Assembly (NCBI GenBank): GCA_937921995.1
Contig: CAKZVF010000065.1
Location: 62,001 to 126,000, forward strand
Direction: 5' to 3'
DNA from: an uncultured Pirellulaceae bacterium
GTDB lineage: Bacteria > Planctomycetota > Planctomycetia > Pirellulales > Pirellulaceae
DNA: 64,000 nucleotides
Each line of letters opens with the position of its first letter. Position 1 is the first letter of the stretch. Both the position numbers and the translations under genes were made by a program. Below the pieces are notes generated by a model, which saw only the letters and a list, made by a program, of their open reading frames with translations, ran no database searches and was not told the origin of the DNA. Below, one piece after another: positions 36,153 to 43,853 of this stretch.

Positions 36153-37337
36153 ATGCGTACATTTTTAACCATACTTATCATCACGGTGCTCGCTGGTAGC
36201 GGCTATTACGCTTCGATGATGCAGAAGTCGAGCCCCGGAGCGGCGGCTGAAGAGGCATCGGTCACGCAAACATCAAACGTCGATTCGACTGAACAGGTTG
36301 TTGGTGATGTGATTCGCTGTCAGGGGAAATTGGAACCGGCATCGGGGCTGATCAATATCGTTGCCCCGGTCGGTTCAAGAATTTCCGGTTTGATAGACGT
36401 CCCCGTCGGGGGAACCGTGGCCGAGGGCGATGTGTTGGTGACGTTGCAGAGCCGCGAAATACGACTGCAAGAGTTGAAGCTGGCGCAGGCACGACGCACC
36501 GATGCGATCAGCAACGCGGATTTCGAAAAGGATCAAGCACAGTACAAGCTTTCTTCGGCAAAACTGGCGGTGGAAGAAGCGGGTGCCGCCGATGAGAAAA
36601 TCGCAACCGAAAAACAGAAGATTCAGTTGTTGCGGCGACAGTGCGAATCGAGCGAAATGTTGCTGGGCCGTTTGCGATCACTTCGGTCCAATCCGGCAAC
36701 ACAAGACTTGCTGAACCAGACCGATCTTGAGAAACAGCAATTGGTCGTCGAACAACTGCGCATGCAAATTGAACAGGCGGAACTTACGGTCGAACTGAGC
36801 AAGAAAAGCGCTGCCAGAGCAAAGCAGGCAGCAGAGAACAGCGTCCGCACGATCGAAAGCTCTCTGGAGAATTCTGACAAAGCCGTTCCCATGACGACGC
36901 TGGACGCGGCCGTCGAAATGGCCCAGGCAGCGCTGGACATGACCGAAATCAAATCGCCGATTGAGAATGCAACAATTTTGGACATCATCGTCCGCGAAGG
37001 AGATTCGGTCACCAACAAACCCGTGATGGTGATTGGCGATACTTCTCAGATGCACTGTGTCGCTGAAGTCAGTGATCAATTTCTGCATCTTATCGACCTC
37101 GAGGAGAATCCAAACCTGGTCGCCAAGATCTCCGCATCAGCGCTCCCCGAAACCCTCTCGGGAAAAATTATTTCCAAGGGCGTAATGATCGGTGCTGCAT
37201 CGCTCAGCGACCCCAACCCTTTCGGCAAGGTCGATCGTTCAACTGGAAACGTGACGATCAAACTGGATGACCCCTCGGCGGCGGCCCAGCTGGTCAATTT
37301 GCAAGTCAATGTGGAAATAGAAATTCAAAAAGACTAA
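36153..37337 (+). CDS. HlyD/DevB-like periplasmic adaptor (membrane-fusion protein)
   Basis: This protein has 394 residues. A single N-terminal membrane anchor (FLTILIITVLAGSGYYASMM) leads to the periplasm. A lipoyl half-motif follows (VAPVGSRISGLIDVPVGGTVAEGDVLVTLQ). A long alpha-helical hairpin covers residues about 110-260 (EKDQAQYKLSSAKLAVEEAG ...). The second lipoyl half reads ATILDIIVREGDSVTNKPVMVIG. A beta-barrel part ends the protein. DevB-type adaptors bridge DevAC to TolC. The gene starts the exporter run, with 97 bp to the first permease gene. Confidence 0.9.
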   Translation: MRTFLTILIITVLAGSGYYASMMQKSSPGAAAEEASVTQTSNVDSTEQVVGDVIRCQGKLEPASGLINIVAPVGSRISGLIDVPVGGTVAEGDVLVTLQSREIRLQELKLAQARRTDAISNADFEKDQAQYKLSSAKLAVEEAGAADEKIATEKQKIQLLRRQCESSEMLLGRLRSLRSNPATQDLLNQTDLEKQQLVVEQLRMQIEQAELTVELSKKSAARAKQAAENSVRTIESSLENSDKAVPMTTLDAAVEMAQAALDMTEIKSPIENATILDIIVREGDSVTNKPVMVIGDTSQMHCVAEVSDQFLHLIDLEENPNLVAKISASALPETLSGKIISKGVMIGAASLSDPNPFGKVDRSTGNVTIKLDDPSAAAQLVNLQVNVEIEIQKD

Positions 37338-37434
37338 CCTCGTTGTCAGGAAGTGTTGAGGTGAGTCTGACCTTAGTCGATCAGGTGCCACCCCGCATTG
37401 CGATCGACGGTTTGAAGATTCGAGCGACACAACT

Positions 37435-38625
37435 ATGGCAACTCCGCTTTCTATCTATAACCTGAAAGAAGGCGGCTGGCGCACGGTTCTGTCGATCAGC
37501 GGAATCAGCATTGCCGTTACCCTGATTTTCATGCAGTTGGGGTTTCTTGGTGCGGTATTGGATACCGCGGTGCTGTTTTACAACAACCTGAAGTTCGATC
37601 TGGTCGTCCGGTCGCCAAATTATTACCATTTCTGCGACGCGAATAAATTTCAGCGCTCCCATTTGGACGTGATTCTCAACGACACCGCGGTTGATGCGAT
37701 TCAGCCCTTTCACATCAGCCTTGGCAAATGGAACTACGCCGAAGTGGCGACACAGCGTGGTATTCTGATCATGGGTGTCGCTCCGCAGGGAGAAACGTTC
37801 TCCCCGCACAATAGTTACGTCGATCTTCCAGACCTCAAAAAGCTCGACCGTCCACGTGCCATTCTGGTTGACAAGAAATCACGGCCTCAGTTCTTAGGCG
37901 CAGAGAATCGAGAACGATTCAATGCAGATCAAATCGGATTGAAGGTCGAACTGAATCAAAAGACGTGTGAACTCACTGGGCTCTTTGAACTGGGGACGGG
38001 TTTAGCGGCCAACGGTGCTTCGGTCATTCACGAAAACGATTTCCGGGATCTTTTTCCAAATTATGGAGAAGAAGATCTCTCGTTGGGATTGGTGCAGTTT
38101 TCGAAATCCGGCAGTCATGATCCGGCGACCGTTCGAAAACGCATCTATGAAATGATGGGCGTCAAAAATGGTCAGACACCGGAGGTAGAAGTCCTCACGC
38201 GCGACGAAGTGGTTTATCGCGAGGTCATGCACTGGATTGGCAACACGCCGATCGGATTCATTTTCATCGCAGGCGTCGTTGTGGCGTTGATTGTCGGGGC
38301 GATCGTCGTCTACATCGTGCTTTCTTCGGACATCAGCAAACAGATCGGCGAATATGCAACGCTTAAGGCGATGGGTTACCGCAATAGTTATCTGTCGCGC
38401 GTGGTGCTGGAACAAGCCGTGATCTTGGGCGTGATCAGCTACGTGGTGGCGTTTGCGGTTTCGCTGGTTCTTTACGAGGTGGTCGGTAAAGCCGCGAATT
38501 TGCCGATCACGATGAGCCTCCAGCGGCAGGTGATCGTCTTTTCGGCCACGATCATCATGTGTTGTGTTTCGGGTTCAATCGCGATGAAAAAGTTAACCAA
38601 GGCCGACCCCGCGGATTTGTTCTAG
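37435..38625 (+). CDS. FtsX/DevC-like ABC permease (first copy)
   Basis: This protein of 396 residues has the MacB/DevC layout. An N-terminal span (VLSISGISIAVTLIFMQLGFLGAVLDTAV) is followed by a large extracytoplasmic domain (about 40-270). Three C-terminal spans follow (PIGFIFIAGVVVALIVGAIVVYIVL, VVLEQAVILGVISYVVAFAVSLVL, IVFSATIIMCCVSGSIAM). The loop EYATLKAMGYRNSYLSRVV is the FtsX-type coupling segment that docks on the ATPase. It is followed after 2 bp by a second permease, so the pair probably forms a heterodimer. Confidence 0.92.
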   Translation: MATPLSIYNLKEGGWRTVLSISGISIAVTLIFMQLGFLGAVLDTAVLFYNNLKFDLVVRSPNYYHFCDANKFQRSHLDVILNDTAVDAIQPFHISLGKWNYAEVATQRGILIMGVAPQGETFSPHNSYVDLPDLKKLDRPRAILVDKKSRPQFLGAENRERFNADQIGLKVELNQKTCELTGLFELGTGLAANGASVIHENDFRDLFPNYGEEDLSLGLVQFSKSGSHDPATVRKRIYEMMGVKNGQTPEVEVLTRDEVVYREVMHWIGNTPIGFIFIAGVVVALIVGAIVVYIVLSSDISKQIGEYATLKAMGYRNSYLSRVVLEQAVILGVISYVVAFAVSLVLYEVVGKAANLPITMSLQRQVIVFSATIIMCCVSGSIAMKKLTKADPADLF

Positions 38626-38627
38626 CC

Positions 38628-39806
38628 ATGCATCTATTCCTCGCCGCAAAACTCGCTTGGTCCAACACGACTGCAGACATGCAGCGGTTGTTGGTGCGCT
38701 GTTCGGGAGTGACGTTTGCGGTCGTGTTGATGTTCATGCAAACCGGATTTCGCAACGCGCTGTTTGACAGCAACGTGCGAATCATGGAAGAGAAAATCAC
38801 GGCCGACATTGTGATCCGCATCAAGTCGCGATTCATGCTGTCCAGTGGTCAGCAAATGCCTTTGCAGGATGTAATCACGGCGCGGTCTTGCGAGGGTGTT
38901 GCGGCAGCCGAACCCGTTTACATCGAAAACGTTCTGTCTGATTTTCACCGCGTTGGCTTGGCGTCGAGGAAGATCAGGGTTCTCGGTTTCGATCCCTCCG
39001 ATCCATTGTTTGAGAACTTTGGACTGAAACCACTGGCCGATAAACTGAATCAGCCCATGACCGCTGCCGTGGACGTGAAGAGCAAATCAATGTTCGGTCT
39101 GCCGGTGAACAAGAACGAGCTGGCCGAACAGCCTTTTGCTGAACTGGTCAACAAAAAGCTGGAATTGGTGGGATTGTTTCAATGCGGAATCAATTTCTCC
39201 AACGATGGCACGATCGCCATGACGCCGGAGAATTTTGCCAAGTATTTTTCCGTCCGTGGAGGCGGGAAGCCTCTCTCCAAAGTCGATTACGGCGTCGTGA
39301 AATGTCATCCCGACGCCAATCCCGATGTTGTCGCGCATCGGCTGCAGCGCATGTTGGGCCCGCACTTGATCGTTCAGACACACGCCGATTTTTTAAAATC
39401 TGAGCGAAACTTCTGGGGCAAAAACACGCCTATCGGTTTGATTTTTTGGGTAGGGACGATGATCGGTTTCGTGGTGGGACTGATTATCTGTTACCAAGTT
39501 TTAGCGACCGACATTGGCGACCACATGGGAGAATTCGCGACGCTTAAAGCGATGGGATATCCAACATCGTTTTTCACCTCCGTCGTTGTGGTCCAAGCGC
39601 TGTTGCTTTCGCTGATCTCGTTTGTGCCGGGATTCTTGATCGCGCTGACGGCATTTAACATTATCAACATCAGTTCGGGCCTGATCATGTTCCTCAACGT
39701 TCAACGAACCGCGCTTGTGCTGGGCCTGACCGTGGCGATGTGTGTGATCTCGGGCGTCATTGCGTTGCGGCGGCTATTATCAGCAGACCCGGCCAGCCTT
39801 TTTTAA
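38628..39806 (+). CDS. FtsX/DevC-like ABC permease (second copy)
   Basis: This protein has about 392 residues from the ATG at 38628, 2 bp after the first permease stop; the track start at 38559 would overlap that gene. It has the same layout as its neighbour: a span at the N-terminus (LVRCSGVTFAVVLMFMQTGFRNALF), a large periplasmic domain, and three C-terminal spans. The coupling loop reads EFATLKAMGYPTSFFTSVVVV and matches the first copy closely, while the periplasmic domains differ more. Two distinct permeases with one ATPase gene suggest a heterodimeric transporter. Confidence 0.92.
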   Translation: MHLFLAAKLAWSNTTADMQRLLVRCSGVTFAVVLMFMQTGFRNALFDSNVRIMEEKITADIVIRIKSRFMLSSGQQMPLQDVITARSCEGVAAAEPVYIENVLSDFHRVGLASRKIRVLGFDPSDPLFENFGLKPLADKLNQPMTAAVDVKSKSMFGLPVNKNELAEQPFAELVNKKLELVGLFQCGINFSNDGTIAMTPENFAKYFSVRGGGKPLSKVDYGVVKCHPDANPDVVAHRLQRMLGPHLIVQTHADFLKSERNFWGKNTPIGLIFWVGTMIGFVVGLIICYQVLATDIGDHMGEFATLKAMGYPTSFFTSVVVVQALLLSLISFVPGFLIALTAFNIINISSGLIMFLNVQRTALVLGLTVAMCVISGVIALRRLLSADPASLF

Positions 39807-39821
39807 AAACCAAACACTACA

Positions 39822-40943
39822 ATGGTTGCGACCATGAACAAATTTTCAAAAGACGCCCCTGTTATTGAAGTCGATGGCTTGAACCATTTTTTTGGTTCCG
39901 GCGACTCCAAGACGCAAGCACTGTTCGACAACAAGCTCAAGGTGCGTCCTGGCGAAATCGTTATCATGACCGGGCCATCGGGGTCAGGTAAAACGACTTT
40001 GTTGACCCTGATCGGCACATTACGCACCGTCCAAAGTGGCAGCTTGAAAATACTCGGCGAAGAACTTAACGGCATGTCCCAGGCCGGTTTGACAGCAGTT
40101 CGAAAAAAGATCGGCTTCATTTTCCAAGCCCACAACCTATTCGGTTCATTGACGGCCTATCAAAACGTGAAGATGGCAACCGAACTGGTAGGCCAAAAGA
40201 ACAAGGAAGTAAAACCGCGCATCGAACAACTGCTGACGCGGCTTGGGATGGGAGAACGCATCCACTACAAACCAAAGTCACTCTCCGGCGGACAGAAGCA
40301 ACGTGTGGCGGTCGCACGTGGTTTGATCCATAGCCCACGCATTGTGCTGGCCGATGAACCAACGGCGGCGTTGGACGAAGAATCCGGTCGCGCGGCGGTG
40401 ACGCTTCTCCGAGAGATGGCCGATCGTGATGGCTGCACGGTGCTGATTGTCACCCACGACAATCGAATCTTGGACGTTGCCGATCGCATCATCAACATGG
40501 TCGCGGGCCGTATCAAGAACGATTCGGATATTCACGAAACCGAAAAGATCTGCGAATTTTTACAAGCGACCGAATTCTTTTCGGACCTTACGCCGCGCAC
40601 GTTGGCTGACGTCGCGAATAACATCGAAGCACGCGTTTTCGAACCTGGCGAAGCGATCGTGTCCCAAGGGGACGATGGGCTGGAGTTCTTCATGATTAAC
40701 GAAGGCAGTGTGACCGTCGAGCGCACCGACGTCGCTGGCAAGACGGAGACGCTTAAGCAATTAGACAAAGGCAGTTACTTCGGCGAAGTGGCTCTGATCA
40801 AGAATCAGCCTCGTAATGCGTCCGTGATCGCTAAGACAAAAACAACCTGCTACGTGCTGGACCGGGAAGAATTCCGCGCGGTGGTGGACACGAGCGATTC
40901 GTTTGAATCCGAATTGCGGAAAGCGCTGTTCGAAAGGAACTAG
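39822..40943 (+). CDS. DevA-like ABC ATPase fused to a cyclic-nucleotide-binding domain
   Basis: This 373-residue protein is a fusion. Residues about 10-230 are a MacB/DevA-type ATPase: MTGPSGSGKTTLLTLIGTLR (Walker A), SLSGGQKQRVAVARGL (signature), VLADEPTAALDEE (Walker B) and VTHDNR (H-loop). Residues about 240-373 are a cyclic-nucleotide-binding domain: PGEAIVSQGDDGLEFFMINEG, then the phosphate-binding cassette FGEVALIKNQPRNASV. It keeps the Glu and Arg that contact the ribose and cyclic phosphate and resembles the PKA regulatory-subunit cassette. Transport may therefore respond to cAMP or cGMP (inference). It lies 15 bp after the second permease. Confidence 0.93.
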   Translation: MVATMNKFSKDAPVIEVDGLNHFFGSGDSKTQALFDNKLKVRPGEIVIMTGPSGSGKTTLLTLIGTLRTVQSGSLKILGEELNGMSQAGLTAVRKKIGFIFQAHNLFGSLTAYQNVKMATELVGQKNKEVKPRIEQLLTRLGMGERIHYKPKSLSGGQKQRVAVARGLIHSPRIVLADEPTAALDEESGRAAVTLLREMADRDGCTVLIVTHDNRILDVADRIINMVAGRIKNDSDIHETEKICEFLQATEFFSDLTPRTLADVANNIEARVFEPGEAIVSQGDDGLEFFMINEGSVTVERTDVAGKTETLKQLDKGSYFGEVALIKNQPRNASVIAKTKTTCYVLDREEFRAVVDTSDSFESELRKALFERN

Positions 40944-40985
40944 TTCAGCGCTATGCGTTCACATTAAGTAGTGGAAGAGGCCACG

Positions 40986-42377
40986 CTAAGGTTGCGGCTG
41001 CAGTTTGTTAGGTCCATCCAGCGCTTTCTCAAGCGCTTCAATCGTAGGCGGCGAAGGTTTTACACTGCCGGGGCGCTTGCCGTGGCCGATGTCGAACGGC
41101 GACCACGTAAATTTGTTTTTGTGATTCCATTTTTCGGGATCGGCACCCAGCGACGCCAGCAATTCGATCGCTTTGGGGTAGGCTCGATAAGCAGCGCCGT
41201 GCATCGGCGTTTCGAGGTTGTCGTCCACCGCGTTGACGTCCAGTCCAAGTTCAACCAGCAATTCAATCGCGGCGCAAACCTCGGGTTCGGAAGCCGGTTC
41301 TTCGCCAACGGCCACCGAACCGATTCCCGCTGCGGCGATCAACGCCGTGCAGCCATCGGCGTTGGTGATCTTTGGGTCCGCGCCGCGTTTGAGCAGAAGT
41401 TTCATCAAAGGCAAATCTGCCGTTTGCGATGCCAGTAAAAACGGTGTCGCCCCTTTAGGATTTAAATTTGCCTTGCCTGTTTTTCCACCAGTCAGCTGCA
41501 AATTCACATCAGCGCCTCGGTCGATGATTTGATCAACAAATTGCAGGCTTGTGATTTTTCCCGAACCGCGCGGCGCAGGGTCGCCCAAAGGGTTGTCGCC
41601 AAGCTTGGTCCGCCGCACCCATGACACCGCGTGCAGTGGAGCGTAACCGCTGCGTTGATCGTTGGGGTCCGCACCGGCGTCCACCAGCGCGATCGCAAGC
41701 TCAAAATGAGCACTCTCAACCGCCAGTAATAAGGCTGACATCTTTTTCCGCGGGTTGCGACCGCCGCCCTTTTTGGTTTCCATAACCGAATTGACATCAA
41801 AACCACCATCTAAGAATTGCTTGACGACTTCGATTCTGCCTTCGCGCGCCGCGAAGTGAAACGCGCTGAACCCAGACGGATCCAAGCAGTAATCAACGTC
41901 GGCCCCTGCCTCGATCAGCAAATCAATAACCTCGACGTTCCCCGCCGCAGAAGCCCACATCAGCGCGGTTTGTCCGCTGTTATCGCGGTGGTCTACTTCG
42001 GCTCCTGCCTTGATCAATGCTCTTACAACTTCGACGTTGCCGTGGCGAGCAGCTAACATCAATGGCGTCTCCATTCCTAAGCGCGGAGATTCAACGTCAG
42101 CCTTTGCGTCGATCAACTTCTGGGCGATCGCCGCGTATCCGAACTCACAAGCCAAACTTAGCGCTGTCACTTGGTAAGGGTTCGCTTCGTCGACATCAGC
42201 CCCTGAGGCGAGAAGCTGATTCAGCGTTTCAAGATTGTTATTGAAGACGGCAGTTAAAAGGGGCTGGGTACCAATAGGCAGATTCGTGTCAGTGGATTGC
42301 GCAAAAGTTTGATGGGCCGAGAGTGCGATCACACAAATGAGGACCGCGAAAGAAATAAAATCAAATTTCAAATTCAT
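40986..42377 (-). CDS. Secreted ankyrin-repeat protein
   Basis: This protein has about 463 residues from the ATG at 42377; the track start at 42392 is a TTG. A signal peptide (FISFAVLICVIALSAHQTFAQ) is followed by eight or nine ankyrin repeats, each with the G-A-D-V/P and T-P/A-L-x-x-A pattern. Examples are LLASGADVDEANPYQVTALS and LIKAGAEVDHRDNSGQTALMWA. The last repeat ends in a more divergent segment (GADPEKWNHKNKFTWSPFDIG). Ankyrin repeats bind proteins; no partner can be named. It lies downstream of the DUF1552 gene on the same strand, in a trio that I believe recurs in planctomycetes. Confidence 0.92.
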   Translation of the reverse strand: MNLKFDFISFAVLICVIALSAHQTFAQSTDTNLPIGTQPLLTAVFNNNLETLNQLLASGADVDEANPYQVTALSLACEFGYAAIAQKLIDAKADVESPRLGMETPLMLAARHGNVEVVRALIKAGAEVDHRDNSGQTALMWASAAGNVEVIDLLIEAGADVDYCLDPSGFSAFHFAAREGRIEVVKQFLDGGFDVNSVMETKKGGGRNPRKKMSALLLAVESAHFELAIALVDAGADPNDQRSGYAPLHAVSWVRRTKLGDNPLGDPAPRGSGKITSLQFVDQIIDRGADVNLQLTGGKTGKANLNPKGATPFLLASQTADLPLMKLLLKRGADPKITNADGCTALIAAAGIGSVAVGEEPASEPEVCAAIELLVELGLDVNAVDDNLETPMHGAAYRAYPKAIELLASLGADPEKWNHKNKFTWSPFDIGHGKRPGSVKPSPPTIEALEKALDGPNKLQPQP

Positions 42378-42390
42378 GATTTCGAATTTC
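42363..42390. repeat. Heptad-like AT repeat overlapping the ankyrin gene start
   Basis: The minus strand reads as GAAATTC, GAAATCA, TGAATTT and GAAATTT in sequence, units very similar to those of the ffh-apbE tract. The ankyrin ATG at 42377 lies inside it. Confidence 0.55.
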
Positions 42391-42509
42391 AAAATTGGTC
42401 GTAGTGGATTTTGTTAAAAATCCCAGCCGATGCTTTACCCGAAAACACCTTGCTGATTCTCCTAGCGAATTCCCCGCAGGATCTTTAACAAGATCCACTA
42501 CGCTTCTGC

Positions 42510-43853
42510 CTAAAGATTTACGGGGTCAAACAACTCGTCGACGGTTCCGGTGCTGTCGGAAAAAGTCTCCAGCGGTACGCCGACTTTATTCAGCAGCGTC
42601 AAATGCACGTTCGACAGCGGGCATGGGTCGTCGTACTGAATGTGGCGGCCGCCCTTGAGTTTTTGAGATGCTCCACCGGCGATCAGGATCGGCAAATTCG
42701 TGTGGTCGTGCTTGTCGGGATCTCCCATGCCGCTGCCATACATGTAAACCGAATGGTCCAACAAATTGCCGTTGCCCTCGGGGATGGACTTCAGCTTCTC
42801 CAAAAATTCGGCGAACAGAGACACGTGAAATTGATTGATCTTGGCGACCTTCTCAAGCTTGTTCGGATTGTTGCCATGATGAGAAATCGGATGATGAGGC
42901 TCCGGCACGCCGATCTCCGGATAGCTGCGCGTGCTTGCCTCGCGCGCCAATTGAAATGAGACCACGCGCGTAATGTCGCCTTGGAACGCCAGCAGTTGCA
43001 AGTCAAACATTAGCCGAGCATGTTCGCTGTACGCTTCCGGTACACCGACAGGGCGATCGAGATCGGGAAGCGGGTTATCTTTTGCGTTGGCTTCGGCCAA
43101 TTGGATCCGGCGTTCGACTTCTCGAATACTGGTCAAGTACTGTTCGATTTTATTCCGATCCGAAGGGCCAACGCTGCGTTTCATGCGCTTGATTTCAAGA
43201 TTCACCGAATCCAAAAGACTGGCCCGTTTGGTCAGCGCTGCGGCGCGACGCTCAGGCGAACCACCGGCTCCAAACAGCATCTCAAACACCAGACGTGGAT
43301 GAGCCTCCGAAGGCAACGGTTGCGTGGGCGACGCCCAAGAAAGGTTGTTCTGATAAACGCAAGCGTAACCATTGTCACACTGCCCCACAGTCGAAAGCAA
43401 ATCCATCGAAAGCTCGATCGACGGCAGTTGCGTCTGTTGGCCGATCTGTTTGGCGGCGATCTGGTCAACGGTGATGCCGTTGTAATAGTCTGCGCTTTCG
43501 GTTCGTTTGGCGCGAGCGGCACTTAAGAAAGCGGAGTTGGACGTGGCGTGGGAACCGGGATAAGCGTTTTGCAGATCTGTGTTAGTAATGACCGTTAGTT
43601 GGTCCTTCACCCTCTCCAGCGGCGCGAGGCTGGAGGGCAGTTCCTTCAGCGCGTCGCCATCGGGAATCCATTTTTTCGGATTGAATCCCATCGGAACATA
43701 GACGTAGCCGATTCGTTTCAGATTTTTCGCCGCGGCAGCCGTATCCGCCATCGCCGTCATCGCGGGTACCATTGCATCCAACAGCGGCAGCGCGACTCCA
43801 ACCCCAGCACCGCGCAGAATAGTTCGGCGAGAGATAGATTTGCGTCGAATCAT
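42510..43853 (-). CDS. DUF1552 Tat-exported protein
   Basis: This protein of 447 residues has a Tat signal at its N-terminus (SRRTILRGAGVGVALPLLDAM). The body is the DUF1552 domain (YVYVPMGFNPKKWIPDG, VSFQLAREASTRSYPEIGVPEPHHPISHH, GSGMGDPDKHDHTNLPILIAGG). The family belongs to the sulfatase/alkaline-phosphatase-like group by shape, but its activity is unknown. Its ATG overlaps the stop of the DUF1592 gene as ATGA, so the two are co-translated, and the proteins probably work together in the periplasm. Confidence 0.95.
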   Translation of the reverse strand: MIRRKSISRRTILRGAGVGVALPLLDAMVPAMTAMADTAAAAKNLKRIGYVYVPMGFNPKKWIPDGDALKELPSSLAPLERVKDQLTVITNTDLQNAYPGSHATSNSAFLSAARAKRTESADYYNGITVDQIAAKQIGQQTQLPSIELSMDLLSTVGQCDNGYACVYQNNLSWASPTQPLPSEAHPRLVFEMLFGAGGSPERRAAALTKRASLLDSVNLEIKRMKRSVGPSDRNKIEQYLTSIREVERRIQLAEANAKDNPLPDLDRPVGVPEAYSEHARLMFDLQLLAFQGDITRVVSFQLAREASTRSYPEIGVPEPHHPISHHGNNPNKLEKVAKINQFHVSLFAEFLEKLKSIPEGNGNLLDHSVYMYGSGMGDPDKHDHTNLPILIAGGASQKLKGGRHIQYDDPCPLSNVHLTLLNKVGVPLETFSDSTGTVDELFDPVNL

